A stretch of DNA of 64,000 nucleotides from CAVSKL01 sp963728475 [NCBI: Candidatus Eiseniibacteriota bacterium] (GCA_963728475.1 CAVSKL010000001.1:310001-374000); one strand, 5' to 3'. Positions 43,771-52,548 are shown, counted from the stretch's first letter. The notes: generated from the sequence alone by a model not told the origin. Translations and numbers: made by a program.

Positions 43771-44679
43771 ATGCGCCGTCTTTTCCTGATCGTGTCGCTG
43801 GCCGCTCTCGCGGCCCTGGCCGGCTGCATCAACTACAGCGAGGACCTGAAGCTCAACCCGGACGGCTCCGGAACCGTGGCCATGCGCTTCGCCCTGAACC
43901 GGGCGTTCATGGACCAGATGGGGCAGATGGCGGCCGGCTCCGGCGACTCCGCCTCGGACCCGGTGGCCCGGATGCGGAGCAGCTTCGACCGCGGCCGGAT
44001 CGAGAAGCAGCTCGACGCCGCCGGCGCCGGGGTGAAGCTCCTGGATTACGAGGAGGCGGTCTCCGACTCCGAGTACGCCTGGAACATGACCTTCTCGTTC
44101 GCGCACTACGGGGATCTCGAGCGCATGAACACGCTGTTCAACCTGGACGAGGACGCCGGGGACGAGGCGGCCCCGGCCGCGGGCGGCGACGACGACGCGC
44201 AGGCCGCGACCGGCGGCGAGGAGAGCCCCTCCCCCGAGCTGACTTACGAGAAGCAGGCCGACGGCACCTGGCTCTTCCGCCGGAGCCTGGAAGATGCGGG
44301 AGCGGACGAGGGCATGGGGGACGACGTGGGCGCGGCCGGGGAGGACTCCGAGGCCTGGTCCGAGGACGAGGAAGACGGCGAGGAAGGCGTCTCCGGCTCC
44401 GATTCCCCGCTCGAGGAAAGCGCCGGGGACACCGCCGCCGCGGACAGCGGGAGCGTGGAGGACATGCAGGACCTGGACACGGCCATGGAGGACGCCATGC
44501 AGCAGATGGCGTCGATGTGGAAGGACGCCGGCGCCACCTTCACCGTCCATTTCCCGGGAACGATCGTGGAGTCCAACGCCACCCGCACCGAGGGCAACAC
44601 CGCGGTCTGGAGCTTTACCCTCCGGGACATGGCGCCCGGGGCCTCGATGAAGGCCATGACCGCCCGGGTCCGCCCATGA
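43771..44679 (+). CDS. Lipoprotein with a long acidic insertion
   Basis: 302 residues. The leader has a lipobox (ALAGC) then INYSEDLKLNPDGSGTVAMRF, a pattern seen in lipoproteins with a LppM-like beta/alpha core (LKLNPDGSG). Residues around 130-230 are dominated by Asp/Glu/Ser/Gly (EDSEAWSEDEEDGEEGV). The C-terminal strand FTVHFPGTIVESNA and AVWSFTLRDMAP complete the core. GGGAGG six bases upstream marks the start; TTGCCC and TATCAA at 43670-43698 could be a weak promoter. It overlaps the next gene (ATGA). Confidence 0.75.
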   Translation: MRRLFLIVSLAALAALAGCINYSEDLKLNPDGSGTVAMRFALNRAFMDQMGQMAAGSGDSASDPVARMRSSFDRGRIEKQLDAAGAGVKLLDYEEAVSDSEYAWNMTFSFAHYGDLERMNTLFNLDEDAGDEAAPAAGGDDDAQAATGGEESPSPELTYEKQADGTWLFRRSLEDAGADEGMGDDVGAAGEDSEAWSEDEEDGEEGVSGSDSPLEESAGDTAAADSGSVEDMQDLDTAMEDAMQQMASMWKDAGATFTVHFPGTIVESNATRTEGNTAVWSFTLRDMAPGASMKAMTARVRP

Positions 44680-45359
44680 CCGCCCCCGGCCCGAGATTCG
44701 TCCCGCTCCAGTTCGAGCGGCTCGCCCCGGAGGAGCAGGAGGCGAGGCTGGCCGAGCTGGCCGAGCGGCTGGCCCGCCGCCGCTCGGTCCGGGCGTTCTC
44801 TCCGGACCCGGTGCCGCGGCGCCTGGTGGAGGAGGCGGTCCGGGTGGCGGGGCGCGCGCCTTCGGGAGCGAACCTGCAACCCTGGCACTTCGTGCTGGTC
44901 GGCGACCCCGAGGTGAAGCGGCGCATTCGCGAAGCCGCCGAGGCCGAGGAGCGAGAGAACTACGTCCGCCGGTTTCCGCCGGAATGGCTGGAGCGGCTGG
45001 CGCCGCTCGGCACCGACCAGGACAAGCCTTATCTCGAGATCGCGCCGTGGCTGATCGTGGTGTTCAGGATCGACTACGGGATCGAGACCGGGCCCGGCGG
45101 GGTCGAGCGCAAGGTCAAGCACTACTACGTGAACGAATCGGTGGGGCTGGCTTCGGGGTTCCTGCTGGCGGCCCTGGCGGTCGCGGGGCTGGCCACTCTC
45201 ACCCATACCCCGAGCCCCATGGGGTTTCTTTCCCGGATCCTGGACGCTCCCGCCAACCACCGGCCCCACCTCCTCGTCCCGGTCGGCTATCCCGCCGCGG
45301 GAGCGCGGGTTCCGGACATCGGAAAGAAACCTCTCGGCGAAATCCTCACCGTGCGTTGA
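44676..45359 (+). CDS. Nitroreductase family flavoprotein, iodotyrosine deiodinase-like
   Basis: 227 residues. RRRSVRAFSPDPVPRRLVEE, AGRAPSGANLQPWHFVLV and REAAEAEERENYVRRFP with LGTDQDKPYLEIAPWL resemble bacterial iodotyrosine deiodinase homologues more than classical NfsB. YYVNESVGLASGFLLAAL, TLTHTPSPMGFLSRIL and VGYPAAGARVPDI-like segments fit. FMN-dependent reductive dehalogenation or nitroreduction in the cytoplasm is expected; the substrate is unknown. ATG overlaps the lipoprotein stop, so the two are expressed together. Confidence 0.88.
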   Translation: MTAPGPRFVPLQFERLAPEEQEARLAELAERLARRRSVRAFSPDPVPRRLVEEAVRVAGRAPSGANLQPWHFVLVGDPEVKRRIREAAEAEERENYVRRFPPEWLERLAPLGTDQDKPYLEIAPWLIVVFRIDYGIETGPGGVERKVKHYYVNESVGLASGFLLAALAVAGLATLTHTPSPMGFLSRILDAPANHRPHLLVPVGYPAAGARVPDIGKKPLGEILTVR

Positions 45360-45389
45360 GGCGGGCCGCCGGTTCCAGCTTCCGGGGAT

Positions 45390-45419
45390 TTGACGCGCGC
45401 CCCGGGAAGGGTGGATAGT
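45390..45419 (+). promoter_or_regulatory. Sigma-70-type promoter for the PEBP lipoprotein
   Basis: TTGACG at 45390-45395 and GATAGT at 45414-45419 with an 18-base spacer; the implied start is about 25 bases before the ATG. Confidence 0.6.
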
Positions 45420-45450
45420 GGAGGAGGTCCGTGCGCTCTGGAGGACCATC

Positions 45451-46065
45451 ATGCCGGATTTCAAAGCCATTGTCCCTCGTCGTCCCGCGCCTGCTCTTCT
45501 CGTCCTGCTCGCCGGCGCCATCGCCCTCGCTTCGACCCCCGGCTGTTCCGCCGGGAAGGACGACGGGGCGGCGACCCGGAAGGAGAAGACCATGACCGAT
45601 ACGCTGACCGTCGCCGCCGAAGCCTTCGATCCCGGAACCGCGATCCCCACCGAGTACACCTGCGAGGGGGAGAACGTGTCGCCGGCGATCCACTGGGAAG
45701 CGGGGCCGGGGAACGTCGAGACCTGGGCGCTGATCGTGGACGACCCCGACGCGCCGGGGAAGACCTGGGTGCACTGGGTGGTCTACAACCTTCCGGCCGG
45801 CACCCACGATCTGGCCCGGGCCGTCGCCCCCGATTCGACGCTCCCGGGGGACGGGGCCCAGGGCACTTCCGATTTCGGCAAGATCGGCTACGGCGGACCG
45901 TGCCCCCCCCCCGGGCACGGCCCGCATCACTATCACTTCAAGCTCTACGCCCTCGACACCAGGCTGGACCTGGAGCCGGGGGCCACCAAGGGCGAGCTCC
46001 TCAACGCCATGAAGGGGCACGTGCTCGCGCAGAGCGAGACGGTGGGGATCTACGAGCGAAAGTAG
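45451..46065 (+). CDS. YbhB/YbcL (PEBP, Raf-kinase-inhibitor-like) lipoprotein
   Basis: 204 residues. A leader ends near STPGC, a plausible lipobox, then a polar linker and the PEBP fold: IPTEYTCEGENVSPAIHWE, LIVDDPDAPGKTWVHWVVYN, GYGGPCPPPGHGPHHYHFKL, and the C-terminal LAQSETVGIYERK. This matches the bacterial PEBP family, whose ligand-binding pocket His and Asp are present. The biological role is not known. GGAGG seven bases before the ATG is used rather than the GTG at 45418. Confidence 0.9.
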   Translation: MPDFKAIVPRRPAPALLVLLAGAIALASTPGCSAGKDDGAATRKEKTMTDTLTVAAEAFDPGTAIPTEYTCEGENVSPAIHWEAGPGNVETWALIVDDPDAPGKTWVHWVVYNLPAGTHDLARAVAPDSTLPGDGAQGTSDFGKIGYGGPCPPPGHGPHHYHFKLYALDTRLDLEPGATKGELLNAMKGHVLAQSETVGIYERK

Positions 46066-46222
46066 AGGTCCGTTCGCGGGACGGGAACCGGCGTTCCCCC
46101 CCGCGGGAAATCGATCGTGCTTGCAGGGGGCCGGCCTTCGCGGAGCCGCCGTATCACCGGCTCCCGGGGTCGTCGTCATGGAACTCAATTCTCGTCGCGC
46201 ATCCTCGGAAGGAGGCATCGTC

Positions 46223-46852
46223 ATGCAATCGTATCTCCGGTATCGCAACCAATCGATCAGGCTCGCCGCCGCGTTCGCGGCCCCGCTCCTCGCCGTCGCC
46301 CTGTTCGCCCCCGCCGCCCGGGCCGAGGGCGGCAACATCGGATTCCAGGCGGGCTGGGCCAAGGCGTCCGACGCCGACAAGGGGAACGGCCTGGTGGGAG
46401 GGCACCTCGAGATCATGGCCCTCCCCATCCTGGGCATCCAGGGGCAGGTGGACTACCGGCTGGTCAACACCTACGCGATCGACACTCCCGCCGGCAGCGG
46501 CGACCTCAAGATCCGGAGCGTTCCCGTCACCGTGAGCGCCCGCATCTACCTTCCCCCGATGGGGAGCATGAACCTGTTCGGCGTGGCCGGCGGGGGCTGG
46601 TATTACCTGATCTACGACTATTCGGAATCCCTGCACGAGGTGGGGCTCAAGGACAGCCACGAGACCACCTTCGGGTGGCACGTGGGGGCCGGGCTCGACA
46701 TCGCGGTGGCGCCGAAGGTCTCGATCTACGGGGAGGGGCGGGCGGTCTTCGTCTCCCCCGACAAGGCCCTCAACCAGCAGATCCGGGACGAGATCAAGGA
46801 CTTCAACTACGACTCGACCTATCTGGCCGGCGGCATCAGCTTCCACTTCTGA
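46223..46852 (+). CDS. Outer-membrane beta-barrel protein
   Basis: 209 residues: signal peptide (AAFAAPLLAVALFAPAARA), then alternating strands such as NIGFQAGWAKA, LGIQGQVDYRLVNTYA, VPVTVSARIYLPP, TFGWHVGAGLDIAVAPKVSIYGEGRA shortened here, ending in TYLAGGISFHF with a C-terminal Phe. This is typical of an OmpW/OprF-like eight-stranded barrel. AAGGAGG fixes the start at 46223. Its function is not known. Confidence 0.8.
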   Translation: MQSYLRYRNQSIRLAAAFAAPLLAVALFAPAARAEGGNIGFQAGWAKASDADKGNGLVGGHLEIMALPILGIQGQVDYRLVNTYAIDTPAGSGDLKIRSVPVTVSARIYLPPMGSMNLFGVAGGGWYYLIYDYSESLHEVGLKDSHETTFGWHVGAGLDIAVAPKVSIYGEGRAVFVSPDKALNQQIRDEIKDFNYDSTYLAGGISFHF

Positions 46853-46988
46853 GCCCGACCGGGGTCCGGCCCCCACCTTGCCCCTCCCGGGATCACCCCC
46901 TAGGATCAGGGGCCCGGTGGGGAGCCGGACCGACCGGAACCCCGGCATCCGATAGGAGTCCGGACTCCGGAGAAGGGCGTGGCGGGAA

Positions 46989-48140
46989 GTGAATCGTTGG
47001 ACCAAGCGGGTCATCTGGCTGGGGGTGGTGGCGGGGGGGGTGGTGGGGCTCCGATTCACCGTGTTCCGGTCGAAGCCGGTCCCGGTGACGGTCTATCAGG
47101 TCGCCAAGGGCCGGGTCGAGGACACCGTGGTCAATTCCCGGGCGGGGACGGTGGACTCGCGGCGCCGGGCGCAGATGAGCCCCGGGATCTCGGGGCTGGT
47201 CGCGTCCATCCCGGCCAAGAAGGGCGAAACCGTCACCAAGGGCCAGGTGCTGCTCCGCCTGGACGATTCCGAGTACCGGGCGCAGGTTACCCTGGCCTCG
47301 CGGTCCCGCGACGCCGCCCAGGCCGCCGCCGACCAGGCGTGCCTGGCCGCCGACCAGGCCGGCCGCGACTACCAGCGCGCCCGGAAGCTGGCCGACCGGA
47401 AGCTCATCTCCGACCAGGAGCTGGAGACCGCCCAGACCAAGAGCGCGTCCTCGGCCGCCGCCTGCAAGGCCGCCCAGGAGCAGGTGAAGCAGGCGCGGGC
47501 CCAGCTCGAGGTCGCCCAGGCCACCCTGGCCAAGACGGTGATGACCGCCCCCTTCGACGGCGTGGTGCTCGACGTCACCACCGAGGTCGGGGAGTGGATC
47601 AGCCCGTCACCCCCCGGCGTGCCCATCCCCCCGGTGATCGACGTCATCGATCCCGATTCGCTCTACGTGAGCGCGCCCCTGGACGAGGCCGACGTGGCCC
47701 GGGTCCGGATCGGGCTCCCGGTGCGGATCACCATGGACGCGTTCCGCGGCCGCTCCTTTCCCGGCACCCTGACCTACGTCTCGTCCTACGTGGAGACCAA
47801 GCAGGAGCAGAACCGCACCCTCAACGTGGAGGCGACCTTCACCGGCGGGGACCTTCCCGTCAACGTGCTCCCCGGCCTCTCCGCCGACATCGAGGTCATT
47901 CTCGACGCCCGCGACGAAGTGCTCCGCGTCCCCACCTACGCGCTTCTCGAGGGGAACCGGGTGCTGGTGGTGAAGGGAAACCAGCTCCGGAGCGTGGAGG
48001 TCGACACCGGCCTCCACAACTGGGAGTTCACCGAGGTGACTTCGGGGCTCGCGGCCGGCGATCTGGTGGTGGTTTCGCTCGACCGGCCCGAGGTCAAGGC
48101 GGGGGCCCACGTCAAGGTCACCGGCGAGAGCGGGAAGTGA
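46989..48140 (+). CDS. HlyD/MacA-like periplasmic adaptor (membrane fusion protein)
   Basis: 383 residues. One N-terminal TM helix is followed by a barrel-sandwich/lipoyl domain (SPGISGLVASIPAKKGETVTK in outline, VLLRLDDSEYRAQV), a long coiled-coil hairpin (about 85-180), the second lipoyl half (VMTAPFDGVVLDVTTEVGEW), a beta-barrel and the membrane-proximal domain. It links an inner-membrane transporter to an outer-membrane factor. GTG at 46989. It overlaps the ATPase gene (GTGA), forming an operon of four genes. Confidence 0.92.
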   Translation: MNRWTKRVIWLGVVAGGVVGLRFTVFRSKPVPVTVYQVAKGRVEDTVVNSRAGTVDSRRRAQMSPGISGLVASIPAKKGETVTKGQVLLRLDDSEYRAQVTLASRSRDAAQAAADQACLAADQAGRDYQRARKLADRKLISDQELETAQTKSASSAAACKAAQEQVKQARAQLEVAQATLAKTVMTAPFDGVVLDVTTEVGEWISPSPPGVPIPPVIDVIDPDSLYVSAPLDEADVARVRIGLPVRITMDAFRGRSFPGTLTYVSSYVETKQEQNRTLNVEATFTGGDLPVNVLPGLSADIEVILDARDEVLRVPTYALLEGNRVLVVKGNQLRSVEVDTGLHNWEFTEVTSGLAAGDLVVVSLDRPEVKAGAHVKVTGESGK

Positions 48141-48829
48141 TCGCGCTCGAGGCGATCACCCGCACCTACGAGGTGGGCGGCCGCCCGGTGCGGGCGCTCA
48201 AGGGAATCGACCTCCAAGTGGACGCGGGCGAGTACGTGTCGATCATGGGGCCTTCCGGTTCCGGGAAATCCACCCTCCTCAACATTCTCGGGTGCCTGGA
48301 CCGGCCCACCTCGGGAAGCTACCGGCTGGACGGCGAGGAGACCGCGCGGCTCTCCGAGACCGCACTCTCCCGCATCCGCCGCCACAAGATCGGTTTCGTG
48401 TTCCAGTTCTTCCACCTGGTCCCCCGGCTGACCGCGGCCGGTAACGTGGAGCTTCCCATGATCTTCGCCGGGATCGACCCCGGCGACCGGAAGGCGCGGA
48501 TCCGGCGGGCGCTGGAATCGGTGGGGCTGGCCGAGCGGATGGACCACCGCCCCGACCAGCTCTCGGGAGGCGAGCGGCAGCGGGTGGCCATCGCGCGGGC
48601 GGTGGTCCTCGAGCCCTCCATCCTTCTCGCCGACGAGCCCACCGGGAACCTGGACAGCAAGTCGGGATCGGAGATCGTGGGGCTGATCGAGAAGATGAAC
48701 GCGGGGGGGCTGACCCTGGTGGTGGTGACCCACGATCCGGCCATCGGCGGGCGGGCGCGGCGGCGGGTCCGGCTCGCCGACGGCGACCTGGTGGCCGACG
48801 AAAGAGAGGGAGGCCGTGCGGGGGATTGA
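48137..48829 (+). CDS. ABC transporter ATPase, LolD/MacB type
   Basis: 230 residues: Walker A GPSGSGKST, Q-loop FVFQFFHLVP, signature LSGGERQRVAIARA, Walker B ILLADEPTGNLDS and the H-loop VVTHDP. The FQFFHLVPRLTAAGNVELPM stretch is characteristic of the MacB/LolD subfamily. It powers the two FtsX-like permeases encoded next. GTG at 48137 overlaps the adaptor stop. Confidence 0.95.
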   Translation: MIALEAITRTYEVGGRPVRALKGIDLQVDAGEYVSIMGPSGSGKSTLLNILGCLDRPTSGSYRLDGEETARLSETALSRIRRHKIGFVFQFFHLVPRLTAAGNVELPMIFAGIDPGDRKARIRRALESVGLAERMDHRPDQLSGGERQRVAIARAVVLEPSILLADEPTGNLDSKSGSEIVGLIEKMNAGGLTLVVVTHDPAIGGRARRRVRLADGDLVADEREGGRAGD

Positions 48830-50021
48830 CCTCCTCCGGTTCTCGGCGGGCGCGCTCCGCGGGCACCGGCTCCGGACGGGGCTCTCGCTCCTGGGCGTGG
48901 CCATCGGAGTAGCCTCGGTCATCATGCTCACCAGCCTGGGGGAGGGCGCGCGCCTCTACGTGACCGGCGAATTCTCGTCGCTGGGCTCCAACCTCCTCAT
49001 CGTCCTTCCCGGCAAGACCGAGACCCAGGGCGCCACCCCCTTCGTGACCAACGCCCCCCACGACCTCACCGTGGACGACGCGGAGGCGATGGGCCGCCAG
49101 ATCCCGGAGATCCGCCGGGTCGCTCCGATCGCTCTCGGCACCGCGCCGGCGTCGTTCGGCGACCGGAGCCGGGACGTGACCGTGGTCGGGACCACCTACG
49201 AGGTGCTGGAGATCCGGAAGCTGGCGATGGGGGCGGGTCGATTTCTTCCCGAGAACACCCTCGACGCGCCGGTGTGCGTGCTCGGGGCCAAGGTGCAGCG
49301 CGAACTCTTCCCGGACCGGAATCCGCTGGGGGAACTCCTGCGCCTGGGCCCGTACCGCTTGAGGATCATCGGGGTGATCGCGCCGCGGGGCACCTCGATC
49401 GGCATGAACCTGGACGAGGTGGTGGAGCTTCCCGCCGAGACCGCGCTCCGGATGTTCAACCGGTCGAGCCTCTTCCGCATCATGGCCGAGGTGCGGAACC
49501 ACGACGAGATCGAGACCGCCAAGACCAAGGCGGTGAAGCTCCTCAAGGAACGTCACGACGGGCAGGAGGACGTGACCGTTCTCACCCAGGACGCGGTGCT
49601 GGCCACCTTCAACCAGATTCTCAGGATCCTCACCGCGGCCCTGGCGGGGATCGCCGCGATCTCGCTGGGGGTGGCGGGGATCGGCATCATGAACGTGATG
49701 CTGGTCTCGGTGTCGGAGCGGACCCGCGAGATCGGGCTCCTCAAGGCGATCGGGGCCACCCGCGCCCAGATCGTGAACGCGTTCCTGCTGGAGGCGGCGC
49801 TGGTCTCGACCTCGGGAGGGCTCCTGGGGCTCGCGGTGGGGATCGGGGCGGGCCGGCTCCTCCAGCACCTCTACCCCGAGTTCCCGGTGCAGCCGCCGGG
49901 GTGGGCGGTGGCGGCGGCGCTGGTGGTCTCGATCTCGGTGGGGCTGGGGTTCGGAAGCCTTCCCGCCCGGCGGGCGGCCGGCCTGGACCCGGTGGAAGCG
50001 CTCATGCGGAGGCGGGGATGA
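48816..50021 (+). CDS. FtsX/MacB-type ABC permease
   Basis: 401 residues: one N-terminal TM (RTGLSLLGVAIGVASVIMLTS in outline), a periplasmic MacB-PCD domain of about 230 residues, then three TM helices with the IGIMNVMLVSVSERTREIGL loop and LLEAALVSTSGGLLGLAVG. Non-fused ATPase and permease indicate a LolCDE-like or YknYZ-like arrangement. GGAGG precedes the GTG; it overlaps the ATPase gene by 14 bases. Confidence 0.94.
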   Translation: MRGIDLLRFSAGALRGHRLRTGLSLLGVAIGVASVIMLTSLGEGARLYVTGEFSSLGSNLLIVLPGKTETQGATPFVTNAPHDLTVDDAEAMGRQIPEIRRVAPIALGTAPASFGDRSRDVTVVGTTYEVLEIRKLAMGAGRFLPENTLDAPVCVLGAKVQRELFPDRNPLGELLRLGPYRLRIIGVIAPRGTSIGMNLDEVVELPAETALRMFNRSSLFRIMAEVRNHDEIETAKTKAVKLLKERHDGQEDVTVLTQDAVLATFNQILRILTAALAGIAAISLGVAGIGIMNVMLVSVSERTREIGLLKAIGATRAQIVNAFLLEAALVSTSGGLLGLAVGIGAGRLLQHLYPEFPVQPPGWAVAAALVVSISVGLGFGSLPARRAAGLDPVEALMRRRG

Positions 50022-50073
50022 GGGGGGCGCGCGGGCCCGCGGCGGGGCCTCGGACGGGGACGGAGGGGCGCGG

Positions 50074-51276
50074 ATGACCCTCGAGGACGTGCTCCACCAG
50101 TCGAGCCGCGCCATCCTCGGCCACCGCCAGCGATCGGCGCTCACCATGCTCGGGATCCTGATCGGGATCGCGTCGGTGATCCTGCTGACCTCGATCGGCG
50201 AGGGAACGCGGCTCTACATCCTCCAGCAGTTCACCCAGTTCGGAACCAACCTGGTGGCGGTGAATCCCGGCCGGACCGAGACCACCGGGGTGCCGGGGGC
50301 TCTGGGGGGGACCATCCATCCCCTCACCCTGGGCGACGCCCAGGCGCTGGACCGGGTGCGGGGGGTGACCGACGCGGTGCCGGTGACCATGGGCTCGGCG
50401 CCGGTGGAGCGCGAGGGGAAGAGCCGGAGCGTGTTCGTGTACGGGGTGACCTCGGCGGTCCCCGGCGTGTGGAGGATGGGGGTGCGGGTCGGGCGCTTCC
50501 TCCCCGAGGGGGACATGCGGTACGGGTCGCCGCTGGCGGTGCTGGGGCCCAAGCTCAAGCGGGAGCTGTTCGGGGACGCCAACGCCCTGGGCGAGCACGT
50601 GCGGATCGGAGGGGAACGGTTCCTGGTGATCGGGGTCATGGAGTCCAAGGGCCAGTTCCTGGGGTTCGACCTCGACGACGCCGCCTACGTCCCGGTGGCC
50701 CAGGCCATGCCGCTCTTCAACCTGGACGGGCTCCAGGAGATCGACGCCCTGGTCGCCAACGCCACCGTGGTGGACTCGGTGGTGACGCGGATGGAGGCGA
50801 TGCTGAAGGCGCGCCACGGCGGGGAGCTGGACTTCACCATCACCACCCAGACCGGGATGCTCGACACCCTGGACCGGATCATCTCCATCATCAGCCTGGC
50901 GGTGGGCGGGATCGGGGGGATCTCGCTCCTGGTCGGCGCGATCGGGATCCTCACCATGATGTGGATCTCGGTGAACGAGCGGACCGCCGAGATCGGACTG
51001 GCCAAGGCGGTGGGCGCCACCCCGCGCCAGATCCTCTGGCTCTACCTGAGCGAGGCGGCGATGCTCTCCACCGTGGGCGGGCTGGCCGGGCTCTTCGTGG
51101 GCTTCGGCCTGGCCCAGCTCATCCACGCGTTCGTCCCCGCCTTGCCCGTCCACACTCCCATGCTGTTCGTGATGCTGGCGGTGGCGGTGAGCCTGGCGGT
51201 GGGGCTCCTGAGCGGGATCCTCCCCGCGCGCCGGGCGGCGCGCCTGGATCCGGTGGAGGCGCTGGCGGCGGAGTAG
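50074..51276 (+). CDS. FtsX/MacB-type ABC permease, second copy
   Basis: 400 residues with the same plan as the upstream permease: TM (SALTMLGILIGIASVILLTS in outline), periplasmic domain, then WISVNERTAEIGLAKAVGATPRQILW and the last TMs ending in AVGLLSGILPARRAARLDPVEAL. Two different permeases with one ATPase suggest a heterodimer as in LolCDE. GGAGG and the usual spacing support the ATG. It is the last gene of the operon; convergent with the lipoprotein at 51287. Confidence 0.94.
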   Translation: MTLEDVLHQSSRAILGHRQRSALTMLGILIGIASVILLTSIGEGTRLYILQQFTQFGTNLVAVNPGRTETTGVPGALGGTIHPLTLGDAQALDRVRGVTDAVPVTMGSAPVEREGKSRSVFVYGVTSAVPGVWRMGVRVGRFLPEGDMRYGSPLAVLGPKLKRELFGDANALGEHVRIGGERFLVIGVMESKGQFLGFDLDDAAYVPVAQAMPLFNLDGLQEIDALVANATVVDSVVTRMEAMLKARHGGELDFTITTQTGMLDTLDRIISIISLAVGGIGGISLLVGAIGILTMMWISVNERTAEIGLAKAVGATPRQILWLYLSEAAMLSTVGGLAGLFVGFGLAQLIHAFVPALPVHTPMLFVMLAVAVSLAVGLLSGILPARRAARLDPVEALAAE

Positions 51277-51286
51277 GCGCGGGGGG

Positions 51287-51709
51287 TCAGCGGATCCCGG
51301 TGTCGTAGGAGAGGTCCGCCCGGACCCAGAGGCCGGGGGGAACGGTCACGGTGACCGGCGCCGGGGGCCGCGGGAAGAGCGCCCCCGCCTTCCCGGGCAC
51401 CACGCGGTAGACGCCGGGGTCGACCGGGAGCCGGTAGATACCGTCGGATCCTGACCGGACCTCCTTCACCAACCGGCCGTTCACGTCCTGGATGTCGATG
51501 GTGGCGGAAATGGGCCGGTCGGGGCAGGAGCCGTCGGCGGGCTCGACCGGGCACATGGGCCCCTCGGTCACCAGCCCCGCGATCCCGGTCCCGACGTTCA
51601 CGCCGGTGGGGACGACGGGCTCGGTCACGGCCGGAGTTCCCCGGCTGCAGCCGGCCAGCGCCAGCGCGGCGGCGGCGGCGAGAGCGACCCCCAGCAGATG
51701 CGGCTTCAT
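51287..51709 (-). CDS. Lipoprotein with transthyretin-like/carboxypeptidase-regulatory-type domain
   Basis: 140 residues: leader MKPHLLGVALAAAAALALAGC gives a clear lipobox (shown here only as one run of 21 shortened: ALALAGC). The mature part has GTGIAGLVTEGPMCP, ATIDIQDVNGRLVKEVRSG, GIYRLPVDPGVYRVVPG, as in CarboxypepD_reg/transthyretin-like folds. It is at the membrane and its role is unknown. The start GGGGGA-ATACGCC lies inside a 56-bp duplication, so two more in-frame-like start modules lie upstream (see the leader ORFs). Confidence 0.8.
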   Translation of the reverse strand: MKPHLLGVALAAAAALALAGCSRGTPAVTEPVVPTGVNVGTGIAGLVTEGPMCPVEPADGSCPDRPISATIDIQDVNGRLVKEVRSGSDGIYRLPVDPGVYRVVPGKAGALFPRPPAPVTVTVPPGLWVRADLSYDTGIR

Positions 51710-51800
51710 GGCGTATCCCCCGGGGACCCGGCGGCGAGAGCGACCCCCAGCAGATGCGGCTTCATGGCGTATCCCCCGGGGACCCGGCGGCGAGAGCGAG
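51675..51800. repeat. 56-bp tandem duplication over a gene start
   Basis: Two full copies and a short third carry the ribosome site, ATG and first codons of the lipoprotein gene; equivalent ATGs are at 51709, 51765 and 51821, each 56 bases apart. Confidence 0.92.
51706..51765 (-). CDS. Leader ORF, 19 codons, overlapping the lipoprotein start
   Basis: Reads MKPHLLGVALAAGSPGDTP, then TGA that overlaps the real ATG at 51709 as ATGA. It begins with the same residues as the lipoprotein signal peptide and has the same GGGGGA ribosome site. It exists because of the 56-bp duplication. Translation is possible, but a functional role is inferred only. Confidence 0.45.
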   Translation of the reverse strand: MKPHLLGVALAAGSPGDTP

Positions 51801-51821
51801 CGGCGGGATGCCGAGTTTCAT
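51762..51821 (-). CDS. Upstream leader ORF, 19 codons
   Basis: Reads MKLGIPPLALAAGSPGDTP, ends in TGA overlapping the next ATG at 51765 as ATGA. The ATG at 51821 has GGAGGA six bases upstream, the best ribosome site of the three, so ribosomes would enter here first. Confidence 0.45.
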   Translation of the reverse strand: MKLGIPPLALAAGSPGDTP

Positions 51822-51840
51822 GGAGTTCCTCCCAAGCGCG

Positions 51841-51892
51841 CCGGAACCGCGCCCCCGGAACCCGGGCCGGAACCGCGCCCCCGGAACCCAGT
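51841..51892. repeat. 26-bp direct repeat
   Basis: CCGGAACCGCGCCCCCGGAA plus six bases, twice (51841, 51867), between the lipoprotein's leader ORFs and the ankyrin gene stop. Confidence 0.9.
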
Positions 51893-51924
51893 ATATACCC
51901 GGGTCCCTCATCGGAAAGCGCCCG

Positions 51925-52548
51925 CTACTCCTTCGCCCCCCGCGCCTGGAGGAGCTTGGCCGCCGCCTCGCAGCCGGCCACGATCTCGCGCCGGCGCTGG
52001 GGAAGCGCGGTGGGGGTGCCGGCGCTCCCAGTGCGGGCCTGGGCCAGCGCGATCTCGAGCGCGGTCTGTCCCTGGGGATTCTTGAGGTCGGGGTTGGCCC
52101 CCTTGTCCAGCAGCATCTCCACCACGGCGGCGTGCCCCCACAGCGAGGCCAGGTGGATGGGGGTCCCGAAACCAGTGGAGGTATTGATGAGCGAGCCGTC
52201 GTCGCGGAGCATCTGCTTCACCCGGTCGGCCAGCCCCAGGGCCGAGGCCAGGTGCAGGTTCAGCTTCGCCCCCGCGGCGTCCAGGTAGCGCACCATGCCC
52301 GCGTGGCCCTTCTCGTTGGCCCAGGCGATGGGCGCCATGTGATACACGTCGTCGAGCGCGTCCAGATCGGCGCCGTTGGCGATCAGGAGATCGACCATGG
52401 CCTCGTGATTGTTGAGCGCGGCGTAGTGGAGCGGCGTGGCCCCCTCCTCCTTCGCCTTCACCAGGCTCGGGTCCTCGGCCAGCAGGTCCCGGGCCCGTCC
52501 CAGGTCGCCGATCCGAACCGTATTGAAAAACTCATGGGCGTCGCTCAT
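51925..52548 (-). CDS. Ankyrin-repeat protein
   Basis: 207 residues, about five ankyrin repeats: GATPLHYAALNNHEAMVDLL, DVYHMAPIAWANEKGHAGMV, and GTPIHLASLWGHAAVVEMLL among them, preceded by a short N-terminal helical part (MSDAHEFFNTVRIGDLGRA). Its C-terminus is a helix of about 40 residues. It is probably a cytoplasmic protein-binding module. ATG overlaps the HisN-like stop (ATGA), so the two are co-expressed. Confidence 0.9.
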   Translation of the reverse strand: MSDAHEFFNTVRIGDLGRARDLLAEDPSLVKAKEEGATPLHYAALNNHEAMVDLLIANGADLDALDDVYHMAPIAWANEKGHAGMVRYLDAAGAKLNLHLASALGLADRVKQMLRDDGSLINTSTGFGTPIHLASLWGHAAVVEMLLDKGANPDLKNPQGQTALEIALAQARTGSAGTPTALPQRRREIVAGCEAAAKLLQARGAKE

